Shown here piece after piece: positions 16,632-24,415 of a DNA stretch of 42,461 nt. The translations under genes were made by a program, and so were the position numbers. The stretch is from contig NZ_AJZD02000205.1 of the NCBI RefSeq assembly GCF_000272105.2, forward strand, positions 1 through 42,461, read 5' to 3'. The DNA comes from Vibrio splendidus 12E03 (GTDB taxonomy: Bacteria; Pseudomonadota; Gammaproteobacteria; Enterobacterales; Vibrionaceae). The notes below the pieces were generated by a model. The model worked only from the letters and a program-made list of their open reading frames with translations, was not told the DNA's origin and did no database searches. The first letter of the stretch is position 1. Each line of letters starts with the position of its first letter.

Positions 16632-17612
16632 TTGAACTGGAGAAGGTTAACCCAAGTAAAAAATGTGCCGCCATCTCAGGCGTCTTTAGCACTTGGCGTT
16701 ATTGGGTTAGGACAAGCTTGGGCATTATATATCCCGGGCATTGGTGAGATCATTCGCCCCTACCTTGCTGCATTTGGCGCACTGTTATTGCTACCCGTTT
16801 TACTTCGTTATCTCACCAGCTTTAATACTTTCATCAATGACATTCGTCATCCGCTTAGTGGAAGCTTGATGGCACCAATGAGCATGGCGTTATTGATTCT
16901 ATGCGACTATTTAGCCGAAATCTCTCCAGTCATTGCTTACCCAGTCTGGTTCTGCGCGTTGTTATTGCATTTTACCATGATGGTGTTGTTCTTTAGTTTC
17001 CAGATCATCAACTTCAAAATGTCGAACATTGTACCGAGTTGGTTTCTGTATCCGGTGGGGTTAATCAGCAGTTCCTTAGCAGGCTCACAATTTGGGCACA
17101 CCGTTTTTTCAGAAACACTTGCGGCCACTTGTATCGGTATCTATTTCCTAATGCTGCCAGTGGTGTTGTACCGCTTGGTATTCGAAGGAAACCTGCCACG
17201 CCGAGCAAGACCAACCTTAGCCATCATGGCAGCACCTGTGAACCTTTCTTTAGCGGCTTACTTGGTTAACTTCGACAACCCAGACCCGATTCTAACAGGC
17301 GCGTTGGCTGGTATTTCTATCACCATGACACTGCTGATCTACTTGTGTTACATACGATTGATGCGTCTGAAATTCCAACCTTCGATTGCTGCCGTCACTT
17401 TCCCTTCCGTGATCAGCGCTATTGCCATGCATCGTCTAACTACGTTTTTCGGCGCGGAATACCCGCAATGGTATTGGCTGCACAAGTTTGGTTTCTTCGA
17501 GTTAACCATCGCGACCATCCTAGTGATTTGGGTTGCAGGTGGTTACGTGAAAATGTACTGGCCTGAGTTTTTTGATACTGACTACATGTCTAAAAAGGTC
17601 AAACGTTCTTAG
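16632..17612 (+). CDS. TDT-family (TehA/SLAC1-like) transporter
   Basis: 326 residues with about ten membrane segments. GGAG seven bases upstream supports a TTG start at 16632. Recognisable segments: PPSQASLALGVIGLGQAW near the start, FHM-like region VWFCALLLHFTMMVLFF, and APVNLSLAAYL. The family includes tellurite-resistance/dicarboxylate carriers and SLAC1-type anion channels, so the substrate is probably a small anion. Its location after ClcA hints at a shared anion or pH role, but the two are separated by about 200 bp and may be independent. Confidence 0.82.
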   Translation: MNWRRLTQVKNVPPSQASLALGVIGLGQAWALYIPGIGEIIRPYLAAFGALLLLPVLLRYLTSFNTFINDIRHPLSGSLMAPMSMALLILCDYLAEISPVIAYPVWFCALLLHFTMMVLFFSFQIINFKMSNIVPSWFLYPVGLISSSLAGSQFGHTVFSETLAATCIGIYFLMLPVVLYRLVFEGNLPRRARPTLAIMAAPVNLSLAAYLVNFDNPDPILTGALAGISITMTLLIYLCYIRLMRLKFQPSIAAVTFPSVISAIAMHRLTTFFGAEYPQWYWLHKFGFFELTIATILVIWVAGGYVKMYWPEFFDTDYMSKKVKRS

Positions 17613-17686
17613 ACCCAAGCTAGAAGAGCTTAGTTTGCTCGATCGAATTCTCCAATATTCGATATGTCAGACAGGAGAACCAAACC

Positions 17687-17715
17687 AAAAAAGGCCTCAC
17701 AATGTGAGACCTTTT
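17687..17715. terminator. Bidirectional terminator between the TDT gene and hmpA
   Basis: The stem AAAAGGCCTCAC with GTGAGACCTTTT (one mismatch-like pair, AAT loop) has T-rich flanks on both strands. It lies between convergent genes ending at 17612 and 17772. Confidence 0.8.
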
Positions 17716-17771
17716 GAATAGGCAAGGCTTTTAATAGATCAGGCGAGTGTTAATAGAACTCTCGAGAACTA

Positions 17772-18968
17772 TTAGAAGTGAGCGTGAGGGCCGAATACTT
17801 CGTAGTGAACGCGTGAACGATCAACGTTAAGTGCGTCTAGTTGTTCCACGATGTTCTTCATGAAACCAACAGGACCACAGATGTAGAAATCGCTCTCTTC
17901 AAAGCCTTTAGTATCAGAGATAGACGCTAGATCCATTTGGCCTTGATACGTGTTTTCACATGCAGATTCGTCTTTGTTCATGTACCAAGTTTTTGCTTCC
18001 CAACCTTTGTCGGCAACAATATCTTTAACACGAGTCGTGAAAGAGTGTTGGCCTACGTTCTCACAAGCGTGAAGGTAAAGTACTGGCTCGTTTTTATCTT
18101 CCGTATTTAGGAACTCAAGCATAGACTGCATCGGCGTTACACCAACACCTGCAGAGATAAGTGTTACTGGCTTGCTGCGCTCTTGATACATGAAGTCACC
18201 CGCTGGTGCGTATAGGCTAACTTCATCACCAACAGCAACCGTATCGTGTAGGTGGTTAGATACAACGCCTTGTGTCTCTTGACCTTGTCCTTCACGTTTG
18301 ACAGAAATACGGTATTGCTTGCCGTTTGGCTTATCAGACAGTGAGTATTGACGAATCTCGCTGTATTGAGAGCCTTCAGGTTTCACTTCAATACCGATGT
18401 ATTGACCTGGTGTGTAATCCAGAACTTCACCGCCATCTTTTGGCTGTAAGATGAAGCTTGTTACTAGCGCTGACTCTTCGACTTTGTCTGCAATCACAAA
18501 CGCACGCGCTGCTTCCCAACCACCAACAGCTTGCTTACGCTGTAGGTAAAGTTCAGCTTCACGATCGATGAATACTTGAGCTAAGAATAGGTAAGCGGCT
18601 GTCCATGCTTCTTCCACTTCTGGAGTAAACGCGTCAGCAGCTAATTCACGTAGTGTTTCAATCAGGTGCAAACCAACAATTTGGTAGTGCTCTGGTTGAA
18701 TATTAAAGCTTGTGTGTTTCTGTGCAATGCGTTCAACTGCTGTGGTTAGCGCTGCTAGATTTTCAATGTTCTTTGCATAAGCCGCGATAGCTTCAAACAG
18801 TGCTACGCCTTGGCGACCTGTTCTTTGGTGAGTCATATTGAAGATATCTTTTAACTCAGGGTTATGTGTGAACATACGTTGATAAAAGTGCTGAGTTAAA
18901 GCTGGGCCTGCGCTCTCAAGTAGAGGGATAGTAGATTTGATGATTTCGATATGTGCATTGTTAAGCAT
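17772..18968 (-). CDS. hmpA: Nitric oxide dioxygenase (flavohaemoglobin)
   Basis: 398 residues, standard length. The globin domain (1-137) carries distal Tyr29 and proximal His85 (QKHTSF), as in E. coli Hmp. The FAD-binding barrel (about 150-255) has RQYSLSD, and the NAD domain (about 260-398) has GVGVTPMQSML and YICGPVGFM; the C-terminus YEVFGPHAHF is typical. It oxidises NO to nitrate with O2 and NAD(P)H in the cytoplasm. GGAG precedes the ATG. It is divergent from norR; the intergenic region holds a sigma-54-type promoter, NorR-type sites and an NsrR half-site. In V. cholerae the equivalent pair (VCA0183/VCA0182) is NorR-controlled. Confidence 0.97.
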   Translation of the reverse strand: MLNNAHIEIIKSTIPLLESAGPALTQHFYQRMFTHNPELKDIFNMTHQRTGRQGVALFEAIAAYAKNIENLAALTTAVERIAQKHTSFNIQPEHYQIVGLHLIETLRELAADAFTPEVEEAWTAAYLFLAQVFIDREAELYLQRKQAVGGWEAARAFVIADKVEESALVTSFILQPKDGGEVLDYTPGQYIGIEVKPEGSQYSEIRQYSLSDKPNGKQYRISVKREGQGQETQGVVSNHLHDTVAVGDEVSLYAPAGDFMYQERSKPVTLISAGVGVTPMQSMLEFLNTEDKNEPVLYLHACENVGQHSFTTRVKDIVADKGWEAKTWYMNKDESACENTYQGQMDLASISDTKGFEESDFYICGPVGFMKNIVEQLDALNVDRSRVHYEVFGPHAHF

Positions 18969-19048
18969 GAATTTACTCCGAACACTGAGCCTTATGACCT
19001 ATATGTCATTTTGACTACTAAAAATTAAGAATGACTTATCGATTTTCT

Positions 19049-19137
19049 GAAACCTGAGTTATTTTTAGAAACTGAGTTATTTTGACTCGTTTTCATTTCA
19101 AAAAATCGCGAAACCTGATTAATGCCACCTGATTGAT
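19049..19137 (-). repeat. Repeated motif in the hmpA leader
   Basis: On the plus strand GAAACCTGAGTTATTTT (19049), GAAACTGAGTTATTTTG (19068), GAAACCTGATTAATG (19110) and ACCTGATTGATTG (19127) are related direct repeats with 19, 42 and about 17 bp spacing. They lie inside the predicted hmpA 5' leader. The role is unknown. Confidence 0.45.
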
Positions 19138-19193
19138 TGAGATCAAGAATAGTCTGTTTAATCAGCGCTATAATTGGGCTTCGCTGTCTCTTT

Positions 19194-19209
19194 AGCACAA
19201 TCAGTGCCA
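19194..19209 (-). promoter_or_regulatory. Sigma-54 promoter for hmpA
   Basis: On the minus strand TGGCACTGATTGTGCT carries the -24 GG and -12 GC exactly 12 bp apart and matches TGGCAC-N5-(T)TGCT nearly throughout. Transcription would start near 19183 and give a leader of about 215 nt before the hmpA ATG at 18968. NorR, encoded next door, is a sigma-54 activator, which agrees with this assignment. Confidence 0.75.
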
Positions 19210-19246
19210 ACTTTATCAATCCCCGTCATTACTGGTTTCCCTTTCA

Positions 19247-19257
19247 AAATACATCTT
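19247..19257. promoter_or_regulatory. NsrR half-site
   Basis: The minus strand reads AAGATGTATTT, an exact match to the half-site of the enterobacterial NsrR operator (AAGATGYATTT). The opposite half is not recognisable. It lies between the hmpA sigma-54 promoter and the NorR-type sites, and about 80 bp before the norR start. Confidence 0.5.
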
Positions 19258-19265
19258 ATAAAAAT

Positions 19266-19298
19266 GTCAAAAAGACCTTTTTTTTAAGTCAATAAGAC
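19266..19298. promoter_or_regulatory. Two NorR-type enhancer sites
   Basis: GTCAAAAAGAC (19266-19276) and GTCAATAAGAC (19288-19298) both fit the NorR core GT-N7-AC and are 22 bp apart, close to two helical turns. They lie 57-104 bp upstream of the -24 element of the hmpA promoter, the normal place for enhancer binding. A degenerate third copy may sit at 19242-19252. Confidence 0.65.
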
Positions 19299-19336
19299 TC
19301 TATTATGTAGATAAACACACACAGTTAGAGTTTTTT

Positions 19337-20929
19337 ATGCAAGATATCTCCGCATCTACCCTCATGGAAATGACCATTGGCCTCGCAAGTGGTGTGAACG
19401 ATCAAGATCGTTTCAATCGCCTGATCGATGCCATTCGCAAAACCATAACGTGTGATTGTGTCGCGCTTTTAAGCCTTCAAGGCGACACGCTAGTACCTAT
19501 AGCAATGCAAGGGCTCAGCCGAGATACATTCGGTCGTCGCTTTATCATTTCAGAACACCCTCGTTTTGATGAGATTTGCGCATCACGCTCTCCTGTTCGT
19601 TTTGATGCTGATAGCTCGCTACCTGATCCTTTCGATGGCTTACTGATCGATCATGACGGCGATCTACCAATGCACGCCTGCATGGGTTTGCCTCTGCTGT
19701 TTGGTGACAAATTGTTAGGGGTGCTAACCCTGGACAGCCTAAAACCAGATGTATTTGCGAATATTCCTGCCCGCAACCTTGAGGTTCTGGCAGCTATTGC
19801 AGCGTCAACTATGCAGATGGCACTGACCTTCTCGCAACTTGAGCATCAAGCAAAACAGTCAAAGCAATTACTGGAAGAGTTGAACGTCGAAGCGTGGGAA
19901 CGTGACGGCGGCGAGTTGATTGGTAACAGTGACACCATGGCCGCGCTTAAGAACGACATTGCTGTTGTCGCGCCGTCTGAGTTTAATATCTTGATTCATG
20001 GTGACACCGGGGTTGGTAAAGAGCTTGTGGCTCGTACCCTGCACCATCAATCTCAACGCAAGCGTAACCCACTCGTCTACGTAAACTGTGCTGCAATTCC
20101 TGAAAACTTGGTAGAGAGTGAACTATTTGGTCACGTTCGTGGCGCGTTTACTGGCGCAGACAAAAACCGCTTAGGTAAGTTTGCGTTAGCCGATGGTGGC
20201 ACACTGTTCTTAGATGAGATTGGTGAATTGCCTTTGGCCGCGCAAAGTAAACTACTACGTGCTCTACAAAACAACGAAATTCAACCTGTTGGCCAAGACA
20301 ACATTCAAACCATTGATGTGCGAGTATTGGCAGCGACTAACCGAGATCTAAAGCAAGAAGTTGAAGACGGCCGATTCAGAGCTGATTTATATCACCGACT
20401 GAGTGTGTACCCTATCGCGGTGCCTGCACTGAAAGATCGTGGTGACGACATCAGCCTATTAGCGGGTTTCTTCTTAGAACAAGCGCGTCGTAAGCTTGGT
20501 ATCAACCAAGTTAAGTTCCGCTCTGACGTTCTTTCGTTCCTAAACCGTTATGGTTGGCCGGGTAACGTACGTGAACTTGAGCACGTGATCAGTCGTTCAG
20601 CATTGAAAGCGTTAGCGCGCAGCACCAATAAAAACTTGGTGACAATCACCAAGGAAGATTGTGGTCCACTCGACCAAGACCAGCCTATTGCGACGACACA
20701 GGTGAAAAACACACCATTATCGACACCAACGATCGACCTCTCTGCAGGGTTGCGTGGTGCAACTGACGATTTTCAACGCAGTATCATTACTGAGGTATTG
20801 GAAGATGCCAACTTTAACTGGGCACAAGCAGGACGAGTTCTGAAAACCGACCGAGCAAACCTGACTCGACTGTCGAAGCGTTTAGGGCTAAATGTGGCTA
20901 AGTCTCACACGATCGAACGGACAAAATAG
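19337..20929 (+). CDS. norR: Nitric oxide-responsive sigma-54 activator NorR
   Basis: 530 residues. An N-terminal GAF domain (about 15-180) senses NO through a mononuclear iron in known members. The AAA+ domain (about 195-430) has Walker A GDTGVGKE (about 221-228), the sigma-54-contacting GAFTGA loop (about 271-276), Walker [10 protein letters not shown] and the arginine-finger region [14 protein letters not shown] Fis-type helix-turn-helix (about 480-520; [24 protein letters not shown] region) ends the protein. It activates the divergent hmpA gene. A weak TTAGAG ribosome binding site precedes the ATG. The glutaredoxin-like gene follows on the same strand but has its own promoter-like sequence. 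Confidence 0.95.
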   Translation: MQDISASTLMEMTIGLASGVNDQDRFNRLIDAIRKTITCDCVALLSLQGDTLVPIAMQGLSRDTFGRRFIISEHPRFDEICASRSPVRFDADSSLPDPFDGLLIDHDGDLPMHACMGLPLLFGDKLLGVLTLDSLKPDVFANIPARNLEVLAAIAASTMQMALTFSQLEHQAKQSKQLLEELNVEAWERDGGELIGNSDTMAALKNDIAVVAPSEFNILIHGDTGVGKELVARTLHHQSQRKRNPLVYVNCAAIPENLVESELFGHVRGAFTGADKNRLGKFALADGGTLFLDEIGELPLAAQSKLLRALQNNEIQPVGQDNIQTIDVRVLAATNRDLKQEVEDGRFRADLYHRLSVYPIAVPALKDRGDDISLLAGFFLEQARRKLGINQVKFRSDVLSFLNRYGWPGNVRELEHVISRSALKALARSTNKNLVTITKEDCGPLDQDQPIATTQVKNTPLSTPTIDLSAGLRGATDDFQRSIITEVLEDANFNWAQAGRVLKTDRANLTRLSKRLGLNVAKSHTIERTK

Positions 20930-20970
20930 ATATTAGCGGTTTGTTGCGAGCATCTGACAAAACTTGTGTA

Positions 20971-20976
20971 TATAAT
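20971..20976 (+). promoter_or_regulatory. -10 element of the glutaredoxin-like gene
   Basis: TATAAT preceded by TGTA lies 43 nt before the ATG at 21019. It makes the longer in-frame start at 20941 unlikely, because that start would lie upstream of the transcript's 5' end. No good -35 element is visible. Confidence 0.4.
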
Positions 20977-21018
20977 GCTGCAAATTGTAACGCTAATTTT
21001 AAATATGTAGAGAGAGTT

Positions 21019-21378
21019 ATGAAGTTTATCCGTTGGTTCTTAGGTCGTGTCATCTTGTTATTGAATTTTGTTTTCAGCCCACGTGGTGTAAAGCGTTCTC
21101 AAGAAGAACAAAGCAAAGTGAATGAGCAAGCAAAAGCGCACACGTTATACCAATTCGAAGCGTGCCCATTTTGTGTGAAAGTGCGCCGCGCGATGAAACG
21201 TCAGTCGGTTCAATTTGAACTTCGTGATGCAAAAAACAACGAGCAACACCGTGCAGAGCTTGAAGCTGGCGGCGGTCGTGTGAAAGTGCCTTGTCTACGT
21301 ATCGAAAAAGACGGCAAAACTGAGTGGATGTACGAATCTTCAGATATCGTGACTTACTTAGAAAAGCAGTTTGCATAA
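21019..21378 (+). CDS. Membrane-anchored glutaredoxin-like protein
   Basis: 119 residues from the ATG at 21019, preceded by AGAGAG. One hydrophobic segment (FLGRVILLLNFVF, about 7-19) is followed by a basic/polar linker and a compact glutaredoxin/GST-N thioredoxin fold: YQFEACPFCVKVRRAMKR with the CPFC active site at about 50-53, KVPCLRIE with the cis-Pro, and a terminal SSDIVTYLEKQF. The active site probably faces the cytoplasm, with the helix holding it at the membrane. It would reduce protein or glutathione-mixed disulfides. It follows norR by 89 bp, which suggests but does not prove a link with NO stress. Confidence 0.88.
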   Translation: MKFIRWFLGRVILLLNFVFSPRGVKRSQEEQSKVNEQAKAHTLYQFEACPFCVKVRRAMKRQSVQFELRDAKNNEQHRAELEAGGGRVKVPCLRIEKDGKTEWMYESSDIVTYLEKQFA

Positions 21379-21404
21379 GCAATAAAGCAACAAAATCTAG
21401 ATAC

Positions 21405-21434
21405 AAAAAATCCCTCGAATATGAGGGATTTTTT
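21405..21434. terminator. Bidirectional terminator between the glutaredoxin and OmpA-type genes
   Basis: AAAAATCCCTC with GAGGGATTTTTT (11 bp, 6-nt loop) has T-runs on both strands and lies between convergent genes ending at 21378 and 21488. Confidence 0.88.
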
Positions 21435-21487
21435 ATGTCTGTTATTTGGCGTTAATCGCTTCAAATTAGGCGCGAAAGTTCAAACCA

Positions 21488-22141
21488 CTACTTCGCAACA
21501 ATCAGCATCAATTCCACACGGCGGTTACACGCCTTGCCTTGCGCAGAAGCGTTGGTGCAAGCTGGTACGTATTCGCCAAATCCACGAGTATAGATGGAAC
21601 GACTCGACACATAGTTACTCTCTAATCGAGCCTTCACTTCTTTTGCGCGCTGCTCTGAAAGCGGATCATTGATTCGATCTGTGCCCGTGTTATCGGTGTG
21701 CCCTTCAATCACCACATCAATATCTTGGCGCTGAGCAAGGTAGCTGCCTAGCGTATCTAGCCATTGATTATAAGCTGGCTCAGGGAATGCTGAACCTGTT
21801 TTAAAGTTCACGTGCTGCTCAAGCTTTACCATCACATGGTTACCCGGCAACACTTCAAAATCGATACGGTTTTGTCTTAAAAAGACTTCCAGTGGGTCGT
21901 TAGTCGAAACGCCACGTCCGTAGTTGGTCGTGATGGTTCTTTGTTGATGAGTGCTGCTCTGAATTGAGTACCCACGATTGCTTGCTACATGAGTCGTTTG
22001 AACCACACCCCATTCAGGATGCATCAAGTCGTAATCGGTTTGCGGCGCAGTTTCTAGCATATCATCACCCAACATACCCGTTGGTAATGTCGTTTCACAC
22101 CCTGCCAAAGCTATGCTTAACATTATTGCTAAATATCTCAT
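21488..22141 (-). CDS. OmpA-family lipoprotein
   Basis: 217 residues from the ATG at 22141 (preceded by GGTGAAG). The signal peptide ends in the lipobox IALAGC, so the N-terminus is lipidated. A low-complexity Ser/Thr/Gln-rich region follows (about 20-100), then a C-terminal OmpA/MotB-like peptidoglycan-binding domain: NFKTGSAFPEPAYNQWLDTL, VVIEGHTDNTGTDRINDPLSEQRAKEV and RRVELML. The Asp in GHTDNTG and the Arg in LSEQRA bind diaminopimelate in the family. It probably links the outer membrane to the wall. It is divergent from the DsbA-like gene. Confidence 0.9.
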   Translation of the reverse strand: MRYLAIMLSIALAGCETTLPTGMLGDDMLETAPQTDYDLMHPEWGVVQTTHVASNRGYSIQSSTHQQRTITTNYGRGVSTNDPLEVFLRQNRIDFEVLPGNHVMVKLEQHVNFKTGSAFPEPAYNQWLDTLGSYLAQRQDIDVVIEGHTDNTGTDRINDPLSEQRAKEVKARLESNYVSSRSIYTRGFGEYVPACTNASAQGKACNRRVELMLIVAK

Positions 22142-22392
22142 TACTTCACCAACCACTCATGCAGATAAACCATTCACTAATGTCTATATCGGCACCGAGG
22201 GAAAAACTTTAGACGAAAACTTTCGACAAAAGAGCCTGCATCAAAAAAAGTGCTATTGATCACAGTTAACCGTCAACTAGACTGTCTTAACTCGCTAGTT
22301 CGAACTGTTTGCATTTATTTACCTTATAATTGTTTTCCAATTCGTACTAAATAGTTAGAATCTCACGACTTCTCAACGCTAGAGCAAACATT

Positions 22393-23019
22393 ATGTTTAA
22401 ACCATTTACTAAATTCATCATAGCACTCGCTGCCGTACTTATCATCGCGGGTTGTAGTGAAACAGACGAGCCACAAAAAGGTGTTCAATACGAAGCGCTT
22501 CCTACTGCTCTAACCGAATTTAACTTGTCTCCGATCACTGAAATCTTCTCTCTTAACTGTGGTCACTGCCGTCAAATGGAAAGTGCCATTCCAGAGATTG
22601 AATCTCTAACAGACCAAACCATTGGCAAGATGCACGTGACGTTTAACGAAAGCGCTCAAATCAGCGCAATGATCTACTACACAGCAGTGATGCAGCTTGA
22701 TGCGACGCCTGACCACGCGTTCATGGACGACCTATTTGGTGCCGTTCAAATGGGTGCAGATGCAACACCTGAGCAGCGTCAACAAGCGCTGGAGACAGCG
22801 TTTACTTCTCGTGGTTTGGTTAGCCCATACCAACTGAACAAAGAACAGCAAGTCGCTCTTTTCGACTACGTTAAAAAAGCAGAAGAGATCTCAGTGAAAG
22901 GTCAGATCAACTCAGTACCAACCTTTATCATCAACGGTAAATACCAAGTGCTGACAGCTGGCCACCAAGACGTTGCTGGTATCGCGAAAACGATCAACTA
23001 CCTTTTGACTCAACCATAA
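22393..23019 (+). CDS. DsbA-like thiol:disulfide oxidoreductase, lipoprotein
   Basis: 208 residues. The lipobox IIAGC (lipid Cys at 21) shows a membrane-tethered periplasmic protein, unlike soluble DsbA. The thioredoxin fold has the CGHC active site at 56-59 (SLNCGHCRQME) and the cis-Pro loop NSVPTFIIN (about 175-183), with a helical insert between. CGHC is also the DsbL/PDI-type motif, consistent with an oxidant or isomerase. It is followed 76 bp later by a membrane-anchored FKBP isomerase on the same strand, so this may be a small envelope protein-folding cluster. Confidence 0.88.
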   Translation: MFKPFTKFIIALAAVLIIAGCSETDEPQKGVQYEALPTALTEFNLSPITEIFSLNCGHCRQMESAIPEIESLTDQTIGKMHVTFNESAQISAMIYYTAVMQLDATPDHAFMDDLFGAVQMGADATPEQRQQALETAFTSRGLVSPYQLNKEQQVALFDYVKKAEEISVKGQINSVPTFIINGKYQVLTAGHQDVAGIAKTINYLLTQP

Positions 23020-23095
23020 TCACGGCTTAAGCCGACTGATTAACACATTCAGTATTAACTACGAAATTCAGCACTCAATATAAATAGGTTTTACT

Positions 23096-23569
23096 ATGTC
23101 TAAATTTGTCATCCCGGTCATTGTCTTTCTTTTGGCGGGTTTCATGATTTACCGTACTTGGACGAATCATAAGTCTGGTGCAGAAAACTTCGAACAAGGT
23201 CAACAGTTCCTTATCGAGAATGGCGCTAAAGAAGGCGTAATTACGACTGAAAGCGGCCTACAGTACCTTGTACTTGAAGAAGGTACTGGCACAGAACACC
23301 CAACTAAGAACAGCAAAGTAACGGTTCACTACCACGGTACGCTGATCGACGGTACTGTTTTCGACAGCTCTGTTGAGCGTGGCGAGCCAATCTCATTTGC
23401 CCTTAAGCAAGTAATCAAAGGCTGGCAAGAAGGCTTGACTTACATGGTTGAAGGCCAAAAAGTTCGTCTATTCATTCCAAGCACTCTAGCCTACGGTAAA
23501 GGCGGTTCAGGCCCTATCCCACCATCATCGACTCTGATTTTTGATGTAGAACTCATCTCTATCAAATAA
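23096..23569 (+). CDS. Membrane-anchored FKBP-type peptidyl-prolyl isomerase
   Basis: 157 residues. An uncleaved hydrophobic N-terminus (about 3-20, IPVIVFLLAGFMIY) anchors it. A linker precedes a complete FKBP domain (about 60-157): VTVHYHGTLIDGTVFDSS, ERGEPISFALKQVIKGWQEGL, VEGQKVRLFIPSTLAYG and IPPSSTLIFDVELI, the last being typical of FklB/FkpA-like proteins. It catalyses cis-trans isomerisation of Xaa-Pro bonds, probably in the periplasm. It follows the DsbA-like lipoprotein and is closed by a strong terminator. Confidence 0.92.
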   Translation: MSKFVIPVIVFLLAGFMIYRTWTNHKSGAENFEQGQQFLIENGAKEGVITTESGLQYLVLEEGTGTEHPTKNSKVTVHYHGTLIDGTVFDSSVERGEPISFALKQVIKGWQEGLTYMVEGQKVRLFIPSTLAYGKGGSGPIPPSSTLIFDVELISIK

Positions 23570-23585
23570 TCGAAGTAACTGATTT

Positions 23586-23620
23586 AAGCCCCAACATACG
23601 CGCTATGTTGGGGCTTTTTT
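23586..23620 (+). terminator. Terminator after the FKBP gene
   Basis: AAGCCCCAACATA with TATGTTGGGGCTT (13 bp) followed by TTTTTT, 16 nt past the stop. Confidence 0.93.
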
Positions 23621-23704
23621 ATATCTGAACATTTGAAGCCTCTTTAGATATTGAGCTACTTAGCTACTTTAACAACAACCAAATATACCCTCGAAACCGA
23701 CCAC

Positions 23705-23719
23705 TAGACGACTGGTCTA
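23705..23719 (+). promoter_or_regulatory. Candidate operator for the NemR-like regulator
   Basis: TAGAC-GACTG-GTCTA is an inverted repeat 21 bp before the regulator's ATG. It overlaps the region where the promoter should be and resembles the TAGAC/GTCTA-type palindrome I recall for NemR. Autorepression of the operon is the likely function. Confidence 0.5.
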
Positions 23720-23740
23720 ATTTAACTTATAGTACCACCC

Positions 23741-24331
23741 ATGAACGAAAAAACGAATGACACACGCCTGCATGTTTTAAATGTTGGCTATCAATTAATA
23801 GTGAACAACGGCTTCAATGGCGTTGGCCTATCACAATTGCTTAAAGAAGCGGACGTACCGAAAGGATCGTTTTACCACTACTTTAAATCTAAAGAGCAAT
23901 TTGGCGAGGCGTTGATTCAGCACTATTTTGAAAACTACATCACTAAGATTGAAGCAATTTTAGTGCACGGTGAAGGTAATCATTATCAGCGAATCCTGAG
24001 CTATTTTTCGCTATGGGCGAAGACCGAAAACGGCACCTGTAATGCTCATAAATGCTTGGTCGTTAAGCTCAGTGCGGAAGTTTCTGATCTCTCTGATCCA
24101 ATGCGCCAAGCGCTGTTAAAAGGTGCTGAGAAAGTCACGAATACCATCGAACACTGCATTGTTGGTGGTATTGGAGATCGCTCTATAAGGGTTGAAGACA
24201 GCCAAGAAGCAGCTCAGAACCTATACTCAATGTGGTTAGGCGCCAGCTTATTAAGCAAGCTGAGCCAGAGTTCGCATAGCTTACAGTCGGCTTTGAGCCT
24301 AACCGAACGCATTTTAAAAGGTGAAAGCTAA
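23741..24331 (+). CDS. TetR/AcrR-family regulator, NemR-like
   Basis: 196 residues. The N-terminal helix-turn-helix (about 8-55) reads FNGVGLSQLLKEADVPKGSFYHYFKSKEQFG, nearly the NemR signature. The ligand domain has KCLVVKLSAEVSDLSDPMR; Cys105 aligns by eye with the redox-active Cys106 of E. coli NemR, and two other cysteines lie at 100 and 139. NemR releases DNA when modified by electrophiles, bleach or methylglyoxal. The next genes (CurA-type reductase and glutathione transferase) fit detoxification of such compounds. A palindrome sits in its promoter. It differs from NemR in lacking NemA and GloA partners here. Confidence 0.87.
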   Translation: MNEKTNDTRLHVLNVGYQLIVNNGFNGVGLSQLLKEADVPKGSFYHYFKSKEQFGEALIQHYFENYITKIEAILVHGEGNHYQRILSYFSLWAKTENGTCNAHKCLVVKLSAEVSDLSDPMRQALLKGAEKVTNTIEHCIVGGIGDRSIRVEDSQEAAQNLYSMWLGASLLSKLSQSSHSLQSALSLTERILKGES

Positions 24332-24415
24332 TATCGCGGAATGCGCTTTATTCGCTTTTACTTGCTTTAACTTAAAAGAAATCACCCGCCCTCTTATCAA
24401 TTTGATGACGGCGAG

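Noticed and set aside
18969..19336. 64-codon minus-strand frame (19025-19219) in the hmpA leader
   Set aside because: It would start upstream of the predicted transcription start and consists of repeats and regulatory sites.
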